From Tenacibaculum aiptasiae (GTDB lineage: Bacteria > Bacteroidota > Bacteroidia > Flavobacteriales > Flavobacteriaceae): DNA of 64,000 nucleotides. The notes beneath the pieces are model-generated. The model did no database searches. It saw nothing but the letters and a program-made list of their open reading frames with translations, and was not told the origin of the DNA. Below, one piece after another: positions 42,535 through 50,633 of the stretch; within the stretch, counting starts at the first letter, position 1; each line of letters opens with the position of its first letter. The position numbers and the translations under genes were made by a program. The stretch spans positions 1 through 64,000 of the forward strand of contig NZ_WAAU01000029.1 in NCBI RefSeq assembly GCF_008806755.1. The letters run 5' to 3'.

Positions 42535-43170
42535 TTAAGGAATTAAACCTAATGTATTGTCAATAATCTTGTGCCATTCACTTTGTGTAACTTCCATTGC
42601 TTTATTTCCAAATAACCCAACACCTACACTAGGCATAACAACATCTACCTTTAACTTTTTTAGCTCTAAAAGACTTTCTTTTAATTTAATGTAACTACCT
42701 CCATCATGTGGCATTACTAAAATATTCCAATGTCCGTTATCTAAATAAATTGTATCGCCAGTAAATAAATAGTTTTTGCCAAAAGGTGATTTATAGTACA
42801 AACAAATGTTATTGTTTGTATGACCAGGAGTGTAAATTATTTTAAGGCTTGAAGAAAGTTCACTCGTTTCTTTAAAGGCTACCATATTTTGAATTGTATA
42901 TTTTAAATATGGAATAGCTTTTTTATGAGTGTATAATGTAGTTTCAAAATCGTTGAGGTTTTTAAACATAGCAGGCGTGAACTCATGATGATGGCTTATA
43001 AATTGATAATCCATTTCCCCAAGTTTTTTTATTTGTGAAACTTCATTTTCATTATCTGAATAATAAATAACAATGTTCGCTTCTGGAGTTTTGAGTACAT
43101 AAGTTTTCATGCTCATTCCAAAATGACTGCCTTTTTCTGTTTGCCATAAGTCTTTGTATAACTGTTTCAT
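42535..43170 (-). CDS. Metallo-beta-lactamase-fold hydrolase with atypical metal motif
   Basis: The 211-residue protein keeps the later MBL motifs GHTNNN and FTGDTIY but the first motif reads SHHHEFTPAM where HxHxDH is expected. Some metal ligands are therefore changed or lost. It resembles lactamase-like glyoxalase II relatives. Substrate unknown; it may bind one metal ion or be non-catalytic. Likely operon with the small gene that follows. Confidence 0.75.
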   Translation of the reverse strand: MKQLYKDLWQTEKGSHFGMSMKTYVLKTPEANIVIYYSDNENEVSQIKKLGEMDYQFISHHHEFTPAMFKNLNDFETTLYTHKKAIPYLKYTIQNMVAFKETSELSSSLKIIYTPGHTNNNICLYYKSPFGKNYLFTGDTIYLDNGHWNILVMPHDGGSYIKLKESLLELKKLKVDVVMPSVGVGLFGNKAMEVTQSEWHKIIDNTLGLIP

Positions 43171-43241
43171 GATGATTCGTTATAGTTTGTATTGTCTTTA
43201 CTGAGAAAACCTTAATAGAAATTTTAGCTTTATTGTATACT

Positions 43242-43712
43242 TTACTTGGTTTTATAAGCTATTGCATCAACTTCAATAAGCATCCCGTCTAATGCTAATC
43301 TAGGAACAGGAATCAATGTACTTGTAGGATATTTATTTCCCCATACTTTTAACATCTCTTCTGTCCATATTTTTAAACGTTTGTTAGAGTGATCCTTAAT
43401 TAGTACCGTTATTTTTACAACATCTTTAGTATTGACTTTATTAGCTTTTAAGCCATGGATTACATTTTGAAGTGTAAGTTTAACTTGAGTTCTAAAGTCT
43501 TTTGAAAACTCATGTAGTTCTTCATTTGTTCCTAATTGACCAGAAACAAATATATATTCACCATTTGCAGGAGCATTGATAGTTTGAGTGAAACCATATT
43601 GAGTGGGGTTATATAAAGATTTTGGATTTTTTCTCTTTAAGTTAGTTGTGTTTTGTTGAGCTACACATGAGGTAAAAATAAAGGTAGCTATTAGTAATGT
43701 TAGATGTTTCAT
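43242..43712 (-). CDS. Exported RidA/YjgF family protein
   Basis: The 156-residue protein has a lipoprotein-like signal (FTSC, Cys16) and a full YjgF domain (GEYIFVSGQLGTNEE, then ITVLIKD and MLIEVDAIAY). In RidA, Arg105 in the PARxCVEVARLP segment is essential for enamine deamination; here that segment reads PTSTLIPVPRLA, so Arg is replaced by Ser. RidA proteins are normally cytoplasmic, so both location and active site are unusual. It follows the DUF1330 lipoprotein gene by 35 bp. Confidence 0.82.
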   Translation of the reverse strand: MKHLTLLIATFIFTSCVAQQNTTNLKRKNPKSLYNPTQYGFTQTINAPANGEYIFVSGQLGTNEELHEFSKDFRTQVKLTLQNVIHGLKANKVNTKDVVKITVLIKDHSNKRLKIWTEEMLKVWGNKYPTSTLIPVPRLALDGMLIEVDAIAYKTK

Positions 43713-43747
43713 TTTAATTATAGGTTGTTTTTTAGGTAATTGATATT

Positions 43748-44176
43748 TTAATTTTTCTTGTCTTCGACATAGCGTTCAATGTCAATAGGCAAAAAGCCTT
43801 CAGTAGCAAAAGTGAAATTAGGAGGGATAACATCTGTCCTTAAATGTTTAATTTTTTGATATTCTTCAGATTTCCAAAAGCCTAGTAAAGCTTCCATAGA
43901 AGGAAACTTAAAAACAGTAAAAGCTGCACCTTCATTCCATTTTCCCTCAAAAAGATGTTTTACTTGTTTTGAATGACCAGCAATTATCGTTTCTCCTCCT
44001 GCAGCTTCTAGTAAAGGGTGGGCAGCATGATAATAAGCGTCTAATGATTCATGCCCTTCTGGCATAAAAGAACTAGCTATAAGATATGCAGGTCGGTTGT
44101 TATTTGATGTAGTGTTTTTTTCTTGGTTACAAGAGAATAAAACCAAAGTTGTAATGATAGTTATAATTTTTCTCAC
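43748..44176 (-). CDS. DUF1330 domain lipoprotein
   Basis: The 142-residue product has a lipoprotein signal (LFSC, Cys16) and a DUF1330 domain (AYLIASSFMPEGHESLDAYY, then GHSKQVKHLFEGKW and FPSMEALLGFWKSEEY), a ferredoxin-like dimeric alpha/beta-barrel fold. DUF1330 proteins are usually about 95 residues and cytoplasmic. First gene of the unit with the RidA-like gene. Confidence 0.85.
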   Translation of the reverse strand: MRKIITIITTLVLFSCNQEKNTTSNNNRPAYLIASSFMPEGHESLDAYYHAAHPLLEAAGGETIIAGHSKQVKHLFEGKWNEGAAFTVFKFPSMEALLGFWKSEEYQKIKHLRTDVIPPNFTFATEGFLPIDIERYVEDKKN

Positions 44177-44266
44177 CTTATTAATTTTAATTATTAGGCA
44201 AAATTATTACATCAAAAACCTGTATGGAGAGGCTTAAAAATGGTTTTTATGGTAAAAAATATGGTC

Positions 44267-45154
44267 TTATGGATTTCTGTACATTTTTGGAGTAAACCCA
44301 GTTTTATTTTTGAAGTACTTTACAAAATTCGAATTATCATCGAAACCCAAAGAGAAAGCTATCTCAGAAATTGATTTTGTAGATTGTTTTAATAGCGATT
44401 TAGCCTCCAGAATTAAATACTCGTCAATAATCTGTTTCGCAGTCTTATTAGTTGTCTTTTTTATACATTCTGACAAATATATAGGGCTTAAATTGAGCTG
44501 TTTAGCATAATATTTTATTGGTTGATGTTTGTACTTAGTTTGTTTGATTAAGTTTTCAAAATTGTATGTTATTTCTTGAGCTCTAGTTTTTAAATAACTT
44601 ACTTTCTGACTAAATTGTAATTCTCTTTTTATTTTAAGTAAAAAGATGTTTAAATATGATTTTATAATCTCTAAACTATCTTCAGAGTCTGTTTTATACT
44701 CTTGGTCAAGGCTTTCTAAATAATTAAGAAATAGTGTTATTTGAGAATTACTGAGTTTATAACTCGATAAAGTGTAGTTGTTAAAGAAAGAAAAGTTTTC
44801 GTAAATATCAAATATGCTATATGCTAATGGTAAAAACTCAGGTTTAAAAAGTAGAATGTAGCTTGTAGATTCTTGTTGAATGTTTTTTAAATCCCAAGTA
44901 ACTATTTGACCAGGGGATACAAACGAAATATTAAAATCTAAAGCGTTAGAAGTTTTATCGTTTATTGAAACTTGAGCGTCGTAACCAATAGAAAAAGAAA
45001 TCTCAAAATATTCGTGTTTATAACTGAATGGTTCTGAGGAAATGTTAAAATCATAATCTTCAAATTTAGCAATATAAAACTCCTTGTTTTTTAATAATGG
45101 TATTTCTAATTCACTTAAGAAATCATTGATATTATTAAAATTTTTAATGCTCAT
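44267..45154 (-). CDS. AraC family transcriptional regulator
   Basis: The 295-residue protein has a cupin-like N-terminal sensor (about 40-130; VSPGQIVTWDLK) and a C-terminal double HTH (YYAKQLNLSPIYLSECIKK, ISEIAFSLGFDDNSNFVKYFKNKTGFTP). Its 3' end is close to repeated ATGG motifs ahead of the DUF1330 gene (44221-44273), which suggests it controls the DUF1330-RidA pair. Divergent from the phosphodiesterase gene. Confidence 0.92.
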   Translation of the reverse strand: MSIKNFNNINDFLSELEIPLLKNKEFYIAKFEDYDFNISSEPFSYKHEYFEISFSIGYDAQVSINDKTSNALDFNISFVSPGQIVTWDLKNIQQESTSYILLFKPEFLPLAYSIFDIYENFSFFNNYTLSSYKLSNSQITLFLNYLESLDQEYKTDSEDSLEIIKSYLNIFLLKIKRELQFSQKVSYLKTRAQEITYNFENLIKQTKYKHQPIKYYAKQLNLSPIYLSECIKKTTNKTAKQIIDEYLILEAKSLLKQSTKSISEIAFSLGFDDNSNFVKYFKNKTGFTPKMYRNP

Positions 45155-45442
45155 TACTAAATTATTGTTGAGTACTATTAAAGCAAAGTTATAATTAAAA
45201 ACCTTTAAATAATAAGTTTTTTACTTGTTTTATGGTTAAAAATAATGCTTAAATGAACTTTTAGGACAAAAAGAATAAATAATTATAAAGAAGAAATTTA
45301 TATATTGTACCGGAAAGTAATAGATAAAAACTTCCCTTAAACTATTACTAAATTTATTAATCTTAGCAAGTATTCTAGCTAAATCTCCACTCAAAAAAAT
45401 ATTTGTTTAATACAAATTATAAAAACAGTTAAAGTTTTAATT
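45155..45442. other. Non-coding divergent region
   Basis: 288 bp of AT-rich spacer between the AraC gene and the phosphodiesterase gene. TGGTT (45233) and TGAAC (45254) are 21 bp apart and followed by TTTTAGGA, a weak relative of sites S1-S4. Otherwise nothing recognised. Confidence 0.4.
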
Positions 45443-46699
45443 ATGAGAAGAGATGTTTTGTTACTAGTATTTTTTCTATTTCATTCAATAGTTAATGCGA
45501 ATAGAATATATAAAGACTCTATTGTTAAAAAAGTGGTATTTGTTATTGTTGATGGAATTTCAACAGATCAACTTAAATCGTCAAAAACCCCATATTTAGA
45601 TAGTATTAGTTTACAAGGGAGTTATACCGATGCTTATGTTGGAGGAGCTAAAGGGACTTATTCAGAAACACCTACTATTTCAGCTGTTGGTTATAATAGT
45701 CTTCTTACAGGAACTTGGGCTAATAAACATAATGTATGGGGAAACAGCATTAAATTACCTAATTATAATTACCCAACTATTTTTAAACTTTTTAAAGACA
45801 AAAGACCAAAAGGAACAATAGGAGTGTTTTCTTCTTGGTTGGATAATAGAACTAAGTTAGTTGGGGATGGTTTAAAAGCTACAAATTTTATAAAAGTAGA
45901 TTATGCTTTTGACGGTTTAGAAAATGACACTATAAATTTTCCACATGATAAGAGAAGGAACTTTATGAAACTCATAGACTATACTGTGGCTGATTATGCT
46001 GCAAAGACAATTGTAGAAAAAGGACCAGATATTTCATGGGTGTATCTTGAGTTTTCTGATGATATAGGACATCGTTATGGTGATAGTAAACGATTTGAAG
46101 CTGCTGTGAGTTTTGAAGATAAGTTAGTAGGAAAGATATGGAATGCTATAAAAAAACGAGAGCAATTGAATAATGAAGAGTGGTTATTAATTGTAACAAC
46201 CGATCATGGGAGAAATAAAAAAGAAGGCAAATCTCATGGATGGCAAAGTGATAGGGAAAGAAGTACATGGATTGTAATGAATACTAAAAAGACAAACTTT
46301 TATTTTAAGAATTATACACCAGCTATAGTAGATATTTTTCCTACGATAGCAGATTTTTTGAACTTAGAAATTCCCATTAATACTAGAAGAGAGCTTGATG
46401 GAGTATCGTTGATAAACCCAGTAGATGTAATTAATTTAAAAGCTAAAAAAGAAAAAGATAGTTTTCTTATAACATGGAAAAGTCTAGTTAAGAAAGGAGA
46501 GGCTAAATTATATTTTAGTACATATAACAAAGCAAAATATGGAGAGATAGATAAATATGAATATATAACATCAGTTTCATTGGAAGAAGAACAGGTTAGG
46601 ATTCCTATAAAAAGAATTCCAAATGGTTTTGGTAAAATCGTTTTAGAAACCTCTAATACGATTTTAAATACTTGGTTAGTAAAACTAAAAAAACCTTGA
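45443..46699 (+). CDS. Alkaline-phosphatase-superfamily phosphodiesterase (NPP type)
   Basis: The 418-residue protein has a signal peptide (1-19) and the NPP metal site: Asp37 in VIVDGIS, a Thr nucleophile in SETPTISAVGYNSLLTG, DDIGHRYG, TTDHG and GKSHGWQ. The last ~70 residues form a beta-rich add-on domain. It probably hydrolyses phosphodiesters or phosphomonoesters in the periplasm. The last 63 bp of the gene plus its terminator are repeated at 50544-50633, marking the start of the inserted segment. Confidence 0.88.
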   Translation: MRRDVLLLVFFLFHSIVNANRIYKDSIVKKVVFVIVDGISTDQLKSSKTPYLDSISLQGSYTDAYVGGAKGTYSETPTISAVGYNSLLTGTWANKHNVWGNSIKLPNYNYPTIFKLFKDKRPKGTIGVFSSWLDNRTKLVGDGLKATNFIKVDYAFDGLENDTINFPHDKRRNFMKLIDYTVADYAAKTIVEKGPDISWVYLEFSDDIGHRYGDSKRFEAAVSFEDKLVGKIWNAIKKREQLNNEEWLLIVTTDHGRNKKEGKSHGWQSDRERSTWIVMNTKKTNFYFKNYTPAIVDIFPTIADFLNLEIPINTRRELDGVSLINPVDVINLKAKKEKDSFLITWKSLVKKGEAKLYFSTYNKAKYGEIDKYEYITSVSLEEEQVRIPIKRIPNGFGKIVLETSNTILNTWLVKLKKP

Positions 46700-46725
46700 A
46701 AATCATAAAATTAACAAGGTTTTTG
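46636..46725 (+). repeat. 90-bp direct repeat, left copy
   Basis: Left copy matches 50544-50633 with a constant offset of 3908 and three mismatches in 90. It holds the 3' end of the phosphodiesterase gene and its terminator. The right copy ends at the CCA of tRNA-Pro(TGG). Confidence 0.93.
46687..46724 (+). terminator. Terminator of the phosphodiesterase gene
   Basis: AAAAAAACCTTG and CAAGGTTTTT around a 16-base loop, overlapping the gene's stop. The same hairpin is present in the right repeat copy. Confidence 0.75.
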
Positions 46726-46734
46726 ATAAAGGAG

Positions 46735-46995
46735 GTAGGATTACTATCTGTATGTTTACAATGTTTAAAATCAGTTATTTATAACTTCTTAGTTTTTCAA
46801 GGTAACCGAATAGGTAACTATTCTTTTGCTCATTACGGAAAACTGAATGGTGATTTAATGGCTGACCCCGAAATGTGTTTTTTACTTATTCAAAATAAAT
46901 CGGATAATGTAATTTTCCCTTATAGTTATAAAAATGATTATATGGGGTTTAATACAGTCATATATCGTTTGCTAACATGTGGCTTAGAAATATAA
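46735..46995 (+). pseudogene. Fragment of a plasmid/ICE-type protein (NGDLMxDPEM signature)
   Basis: The frame has no proper start: it reads back into the repeat. Its C-terminal half, FAHYGKLNGDLMADPEMCFLL followed by PYSYKNDYMG, resembles small proteins of unknown function on plasmids and conjugative elements with an NGDLMxDPEMxF core (I recall DUF6908, from memory). Read as a decayed remnant of a mobile element. GGTAACCGAATAGGT at 46801 recurs at 50480. Confidence 0.5.
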
Positions 46996-47249
46996 AAGAA
47001 GCAAAAAAGAATTCCTTTCGTACGCTAAAATTCTTTAAATAACTATATTATTAATTAAGAGTAATTAGGCAAAATGATTTACTCATATCTTAAAATTGAT
47101 GAGTTAAAATAAGTATAAAAATTAAGCTCTATATTAATCTAAAAAGTTAATATCTCTTTATAAATTATGTTTCCGTAAAACCGCAAGAAACGGGTTTTTC
47201 AATGATTAAAGATTTCAGAGTTTTGTTAAAATAATAAACGATACAGAAA
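46996..47249. other. Non-coding, upstream of decarboxylase
   Basis: 254 bp without a gene. A small hairpin, AAAACC / GGGTTTTT (47177-47197), lies 53 bp before the decarboxylase start and could be an attenuator or the end of a lost gene. No promoter box recognised. Confidence 0.4.
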
Positions 47250-48671
47250 ATGAATTTTGATTTTGACTATAAAGAGCGAAAAGAAATATTAAATACTGTT
47301 TTAGATAAAGTAGAGCATTTTTACGCTAACACCAAAGATTACAATACTACGCCTGAATTAAATGTACAAGAAATACGGAATTTAGTAGAAACTCCAAATT
47401 TAGTTTCAGGAAATAATCCAAAAAATGCTATAGAACATATCATTAATGGTCTTGAAAATTATTCGGTTCATACACCACATCCAAACTATTTTGGTTTATT
47501 CAATCCCCGTGCGAATTTTGCTGGAATTATCGCAGACTTTATAACTGCTTCATATAATCCTCAATTAGCAGCTTGGAGTCATGCTCCTTTTGCTGTTGAA
47601 GTAGAAGCACACGTAATAAGAGAATTTATTGAAAAATTCGGGTTCGATAAAAATAATGCTGATGGTGTTTTTACTACAGGTGGAGCCGAAGCAAATTTAA
47701 CTGCTGTTTTATGTGCGTTAAACAATAAGTATCCAGATTTTGCTAAAAATGGTGTGTTTGGTTTAGATAAAAAACCAATTATTTTTTGTTCTCAAGAAGC
47801 ACATCATTCTGTACAAAAGGCAGCAAAAATTGTAGGATTAGGATATGATTTTGTGAAAACTATTCCTACTAATAAAGATTTAAAAATCGACACTCAATTA
47901 TTAGAGAATGAAATCATAAATCTTAATACGTCAACACATAGTCCATTAATGGTTATTGGTACAGCAGGAACAACTGGGACGGGAACAATTGATGATTTAG
48001 AAAGTATATCTAAAATTTGCAAAACACATAACATATGGTTTCACGTTGATGCAGCCTATGGTGGAGCTGCGGTTTTAAGTTCAAAACTAAAACACAACTT
48101 AAATGGTATTTCTGTTTCAGATTCTATAACTTTTGATGCACATAAATGGATGTCTGTACCTATGGGGACAAGTATATTTTTGACTTCTACCTCAGAAATC
48201 CTCAATAAAACATTTAGAATAACAACAGAATATATGCCTAAAGAAGCTAGTGAATTGGAAATTATTGAACCTTTCTCACATTCTATTCAATGGTCAAGAC
48301 GGTTTATTGGGTTAAAAGTGTATTTATCTTTATTATTTTATGGTTGGAATGGTTATGAAAAAACAATCAATCATCAAGCTAATATAGGCGAGTATCTAAG
48401 GAGAAAACTGATAGAAAACAACTGGATTATTAAGAATAATACCGAATTACCAGTAATATGTTTTACAGATGAACAATTGGAATCGGATTTGAATTTCACC
48501 AAAACCATTTTAGATAATATCTTAGCTAGAGGAAAATCTTGGTTATCGGTTTATCCCATAAAAAACATTCCAACATTTAGAGCTTGTATTACGAATTACA
48601 ATACAACTAAAACTGAAATTGATGAGTTAATTGAAGAATTAAATAAAGAACGAGAAGCATATCAACAGTAA
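47250..48671 (+). CDS. PLP-dependent amino acid decarboxylase (group II)
   Basis: The 473-residue enzyme has the aromatic-amino-acid/glutamate decarboxylase pattern: HPNYFGLFNPRANFAG, TTGGAEANLTAV, EAHHSVQKAAKI (ring-stacking His), HVDAAYGGAA (Asp to PLP nitrogen) and the Schiff-base Lys in TFDAHKWMSVP near residue 300. It decarboxylates an amino acid to an amine; which one cannot be told. It ends 2 bp before the ada gene, an odd partner for DNA repair genes. Confidence 0.9.
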   Translation: MNFDFDYKERKEILNTVLDKVEHFYANTKDYNTTPELNVQEIRNLVETPNLVSGNNPKNAIEHIINGLENYSVHTPHPNYFGLFNPRANFAGIIADFITASYNPQLAAWSHAPFAVEVEAHVIREFIEKFGFDKNNADGVFTTGGAEANLTAVLCALNNKYPDFAKNGVFGLDKKPIIFCSQEAHHSVQKAAKIVGLGYDFVKTIPTNKDLKIDTQLLENEIINLNTSTHSPLMVIGTAGTTGTGTIDDLESISKICKTHNIWFHVDAAYGGAAVLSSKLKHNLNGISVSDSITFDAHKWMSVPMGTSIFLTSTSEILNKTFRITTEYMPKEASELEIIEPFSHSIQWSRRFIGLKVYLSLLFYGWNGYEKTINHQANIGEYLRRKLIENNWIIKNNTELPVICFTDEQLESDLNFTKTILDNILARGKSWLSVYPIKNIPTFRACITNYNTTKTEIDELIEELNKEREAYQQ

Positions 48672-48673
48672 CC

Positions 48674-49519
48674 ATGTCAGATAATAAAAACACATATCAT
48701 TATAATAAAATAGCAGAAGCTATTGAATATTTAGATGAGCATTTTAAAAAACAACCTTCTTTAGATGATATTGCCGAACATATACATTTAAGTCCTCATC
48801 ATTTTCAACGGTTATTTAAAGATTGGGTAGGTGTTTCACCCAAAAAGTATATTCAATATTTAAGTTTAAATTATGCCAAAAAGAAGCTTAAAAAAGATGG
48901 AAATACATTGTTTGATACTGCATTAGAAACAGGGCTTTCAGGTACCAGTCGTTTACACGATTTATTTATAAACATAGAAGGAATGACACCAGGAGAATAT
49001 AAAAACGGAGGGAAAACTTTAAATATAAACTATAGTTATGCAGAAACTCAGTTTGGTGATATTTTGGTTGCCACTACTAAAAAAGGCATATGTCATATTG
49101 CTTTTGTGGATAATAAAGAAGAAGCTCTACAAATTTTAATAAACAACTTTCCAAATGCAAATTACGAACAAAAGGTAGACAAAATTCAACAGGAGATATT
49201 GAAGGTTTTCTTAAATAATTGGGATGAACTTAGTGAAATAAAATTACATCTAAAAGGTACAGATTTTCAATTAAAAGTTTGGGAAGCTCTATTAACTATT
49301 CCGAAAGGGAAATTAGCAACCTATGGAGAAATTGCAAAAAAAATTGCCAAACCAAATGCACAACGAGCGGTAGGCACAGCAATTGGAAGTAATCCTATTG
49401 CTTATTTAATTCCTTGTCATAGAGTCATTCAATCTTCTGGTAAAACAGGCGGTTATCGTTGGAATCCAATCAGAAAGAAAGCTATTTTAGGTTGGGAAGC
49501 TGCAAAAACATCTGTATGA
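48674..49519 (+). CDS. Ada-like fusion: AraC HTH + O6-methylguanine-DNA methyltransferase
   Basis: The 281-residue protein has an AraC-type double HTH (about 8-108; LDDIAEHIHLSPHHFQRLFKDWVGVSP) and an Ogt domain (about 115-281) with the methyl-acceptor Cys248 in LIPCHRVI and the helix-turn-helix AQRAVGTAIGSNP. Canonical Ada also has an N-terminal zinc domain that senses methylphosphotriesters; that part is missing here and is encoded by the next gene. Stop and next start overlap as ATGA. Confidence 0.93.
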   Translation: MSDNKNTYHYNKIAEAIEYLDEHFKKQPSLDDIAEHIHLSPHHFQRLFKDWVGVSPKKYIQYLSLNYAKKKLKKDGNTLFDTALETGLSGTSRLHDLFINIEGMTPGEYKNGGKTLNINYSYAETQFGDILVATTKKGICHIAFVDNKEEALQILINNFPNANYEQKVDKIQQEILKVFLNNWDELSEIKLHLKGTDFQLKVWEALLTIPKGKLATYGEIAKKIAKPNAQRAVGTAIGSNPIAYLIPCHRVIQSSGKTGGYRWNPIRKKAILGWEAAKTSV

Positions 49520-49761
49520 TTAAACACTCAGACATCAATAAAAAAGAGCTGTTTCTCAAAATTAAAAATGAAGAAATTACTCTTGGAGGAAATAGACGAT
49601 TGAAAATATACGGTACACTTCAATGTAAATCAGGCAAACGTATGAAAATTCAAAACCGAATGTTTTTTAAAACCGAAAAAGAAGCTAAAGAAAATGATTT
49701 TAGACCCTGTGGTCATTGTATGACTGATAAATATAAATTATGGAAAGCACAACAGAATTAA
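49516..49761 (+). CDS. Stand-alone Ada zinc-domain-like protein
   Basis: The 81-residue product ends its core with FFKTEKEAKENDFRPCGHC, clearly like the C-terminal part of the Ada metal-binding domain (FFxTxxEAxxAGFRPCxRC). The first half reads YGTLQCKSGKRM, with one Cys where Ada has Cys38/Cys42, so one zinc ligand is changed. I start at the ATG at 49516, which overlaps the Ogt stop by 4 bp. It overlaps tag by 22 bp. Probably a partner of the preceding protein in the alkylation response. Confidence 0.75.
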   Translation: MIKHSDINKKELFLKIKNEEITLGGNRRLKIYGTLQCKSGKRMKIQNRMFFKTEKEAKENDFRPCGHCMTDKYKLWKAQQN

Positions 49762-50309
49762 AAAGGTGCAAATGGTGTAGTAACGATCTTGTTTATCAAG
49801 ATTATCACGATAACGAATGGGGAGTTCCAAAATATGATGATAGAACCTTATTCGAAATGTTAATTTTGGAAGGTGCTCAAGCAGGTTTATCGTGGATTAC
49901 TATTTTAAAAAGAAGAGAAAATTACAGGAAAGCATTCGATAATTTTGATGTTCAAAAAGTAGCCAAATATTCTGAAAAAGATATTGACAGACTAGTAAAT
50001 GATAAAGGAATTATACGCAATAAATTAAAAATAAACTCTGCTATTAAAAATGCAAAAGTGTTTATTGAAATTCAAAAAGAATTTGGTTCTTTTAGTAAAT
50101 ATATTTGGAGTAAAATAAATGATACTCCCATAATTAATCATTACAAAGATGCAACAGTATTACCGGTTACGTCTTCTTTAGCAGAACAGATTTCTAAAGA
50201 ATTAAAAAAGAAAGGAATGAGTTTCGTTGGACCAATAATTGTATACTCCTATATGCAATCTATTGGAATGATTAACGACCACACTTTAGATTGTTTTTTA
50301 AGAAAATAA
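49740..50309 (+). CDS. tag: DNA-3-methyladenine glycosylase I
   Basis: The 189-residue enzyme removes 3-methyladenine from DNA. It has the zinc-snap ligands (Cys in KRCKWC, His in YHDNEWG, His and Cys in NDHTLDCF) and the substrate pocket EMLILEGAQAGLSW, with catalytic Glu. Length is normal. Its start lies inside the 3' end of the zinc-domain gene, so translation is coupled. Confidence 0.95.
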   Translation: MESTTELKRCKWCSNDLVYQDYHDNEWGVPKYDDRTLFEMLILEGAQAGLSWITILKRRENYRKAFDNFDVQKVAKYSEKDIDRLVNDKGIIRNKLKINSAIKNAKVFIEIQKEFGSFSKYIWSKINDTPIINHYKDATVLPVTSSLAEQISKELKKKGMSFVGPIIVYSYMQSIGMINDHTLDCFLRK

Positions 50310-50312
50310 AAG

Positions 50313-50471
50313 ATGGAATTATTTCAAAAACAAATAGATTCAACAAAAAACTGGTTACCTTATGATGGCACTGTACATTACTGGGGTAAAATATTTAATC
50401 AAAATAGAATACCAAAAGAGTTTAAGATTATCATAACTTTCCCATTATTAGTTAATACTTGTATAGATTAA
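50313..50471 (+). pseudogene. alkB: Truncated alkB (N-terminal fragment)
   Basis: The 52-residue frame starts MELFQKQIDSTKNWLPYDG and continues TVHYWGKIF, as in AlkB-type 2-oxoglutarate dioxygenases, then diverges after about residue 36 and stops. All iron and 2-oxoglutarate ligands (HxD...H, RxxxxxR) are missing. It begins 3 bp after tag, so it was the last gene of the repair operon and was cut when the right end of the segment formed. Confidence 0.7.
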
Positions 50472-50543
50472 ATCGAAAAGGTAACCGAATAGGTCACTTT
50501 TGTTATGATATTATATAGTTTCATTTAAAAATAAAAAATACTT

Positions 50544-50633
50544 AATCGTTATAGAAACCTCTAATACTATTTTAAATACTTGGTTAGTAAAACTAAAAAA
50601 ACCTTGAAAATCATAAGATTAACAAGGTTTTTG
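50544..50633 (+). repeat. 90-bp direct repeat, right copy
   Basis: Matches 46636-46725 (97% by eye). Here the copied 3' end of the phosphodiesterase gene has no upstream part, so this is the derived or the displaced copy. It ends at the CCA end of tRNA-Pro(TGG). Confidence 0.93.
50595..50632 (-). terminator. Terminator hairpin downstream of tRNA-Pro(TGG)
   Basis: Repeat copy of the hairpin at 46687-46724. On the minus strand it follows the tRNA directly and runs into TTTTTTT. Confidence 0.7.

Larger units (their letters stand above)
46726..50543 (+). mobile_element. Probable inserted segment with alkylation-repair genes
   Basis: The 3.8 kb between the 90-bp repeats carries a plasmid-type gene fragment, a PLP decarboxylase, a split ada, tag and a broken alkB. 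One edge abuts tRNA-Pro(TGG), a common insertion site. No integrase or transposase remains. The repeats are just outside the tRNA rather than within it, so simple tRNA-directed integration does not explain them fully. Confidence 0.6.

Noticed and set aside
46672..46995. 107-codon ORF as an intact gene
   Set aside because: Its start lies inside the phosphodiesterase gene and the repeat; only the C-terminal part resembles a known family.
46726..50543. Insertion sequence or active mobile element
   Set aside because: No transposase or integrase and no terminal inverted repeats; reported as a probable captured segment only.
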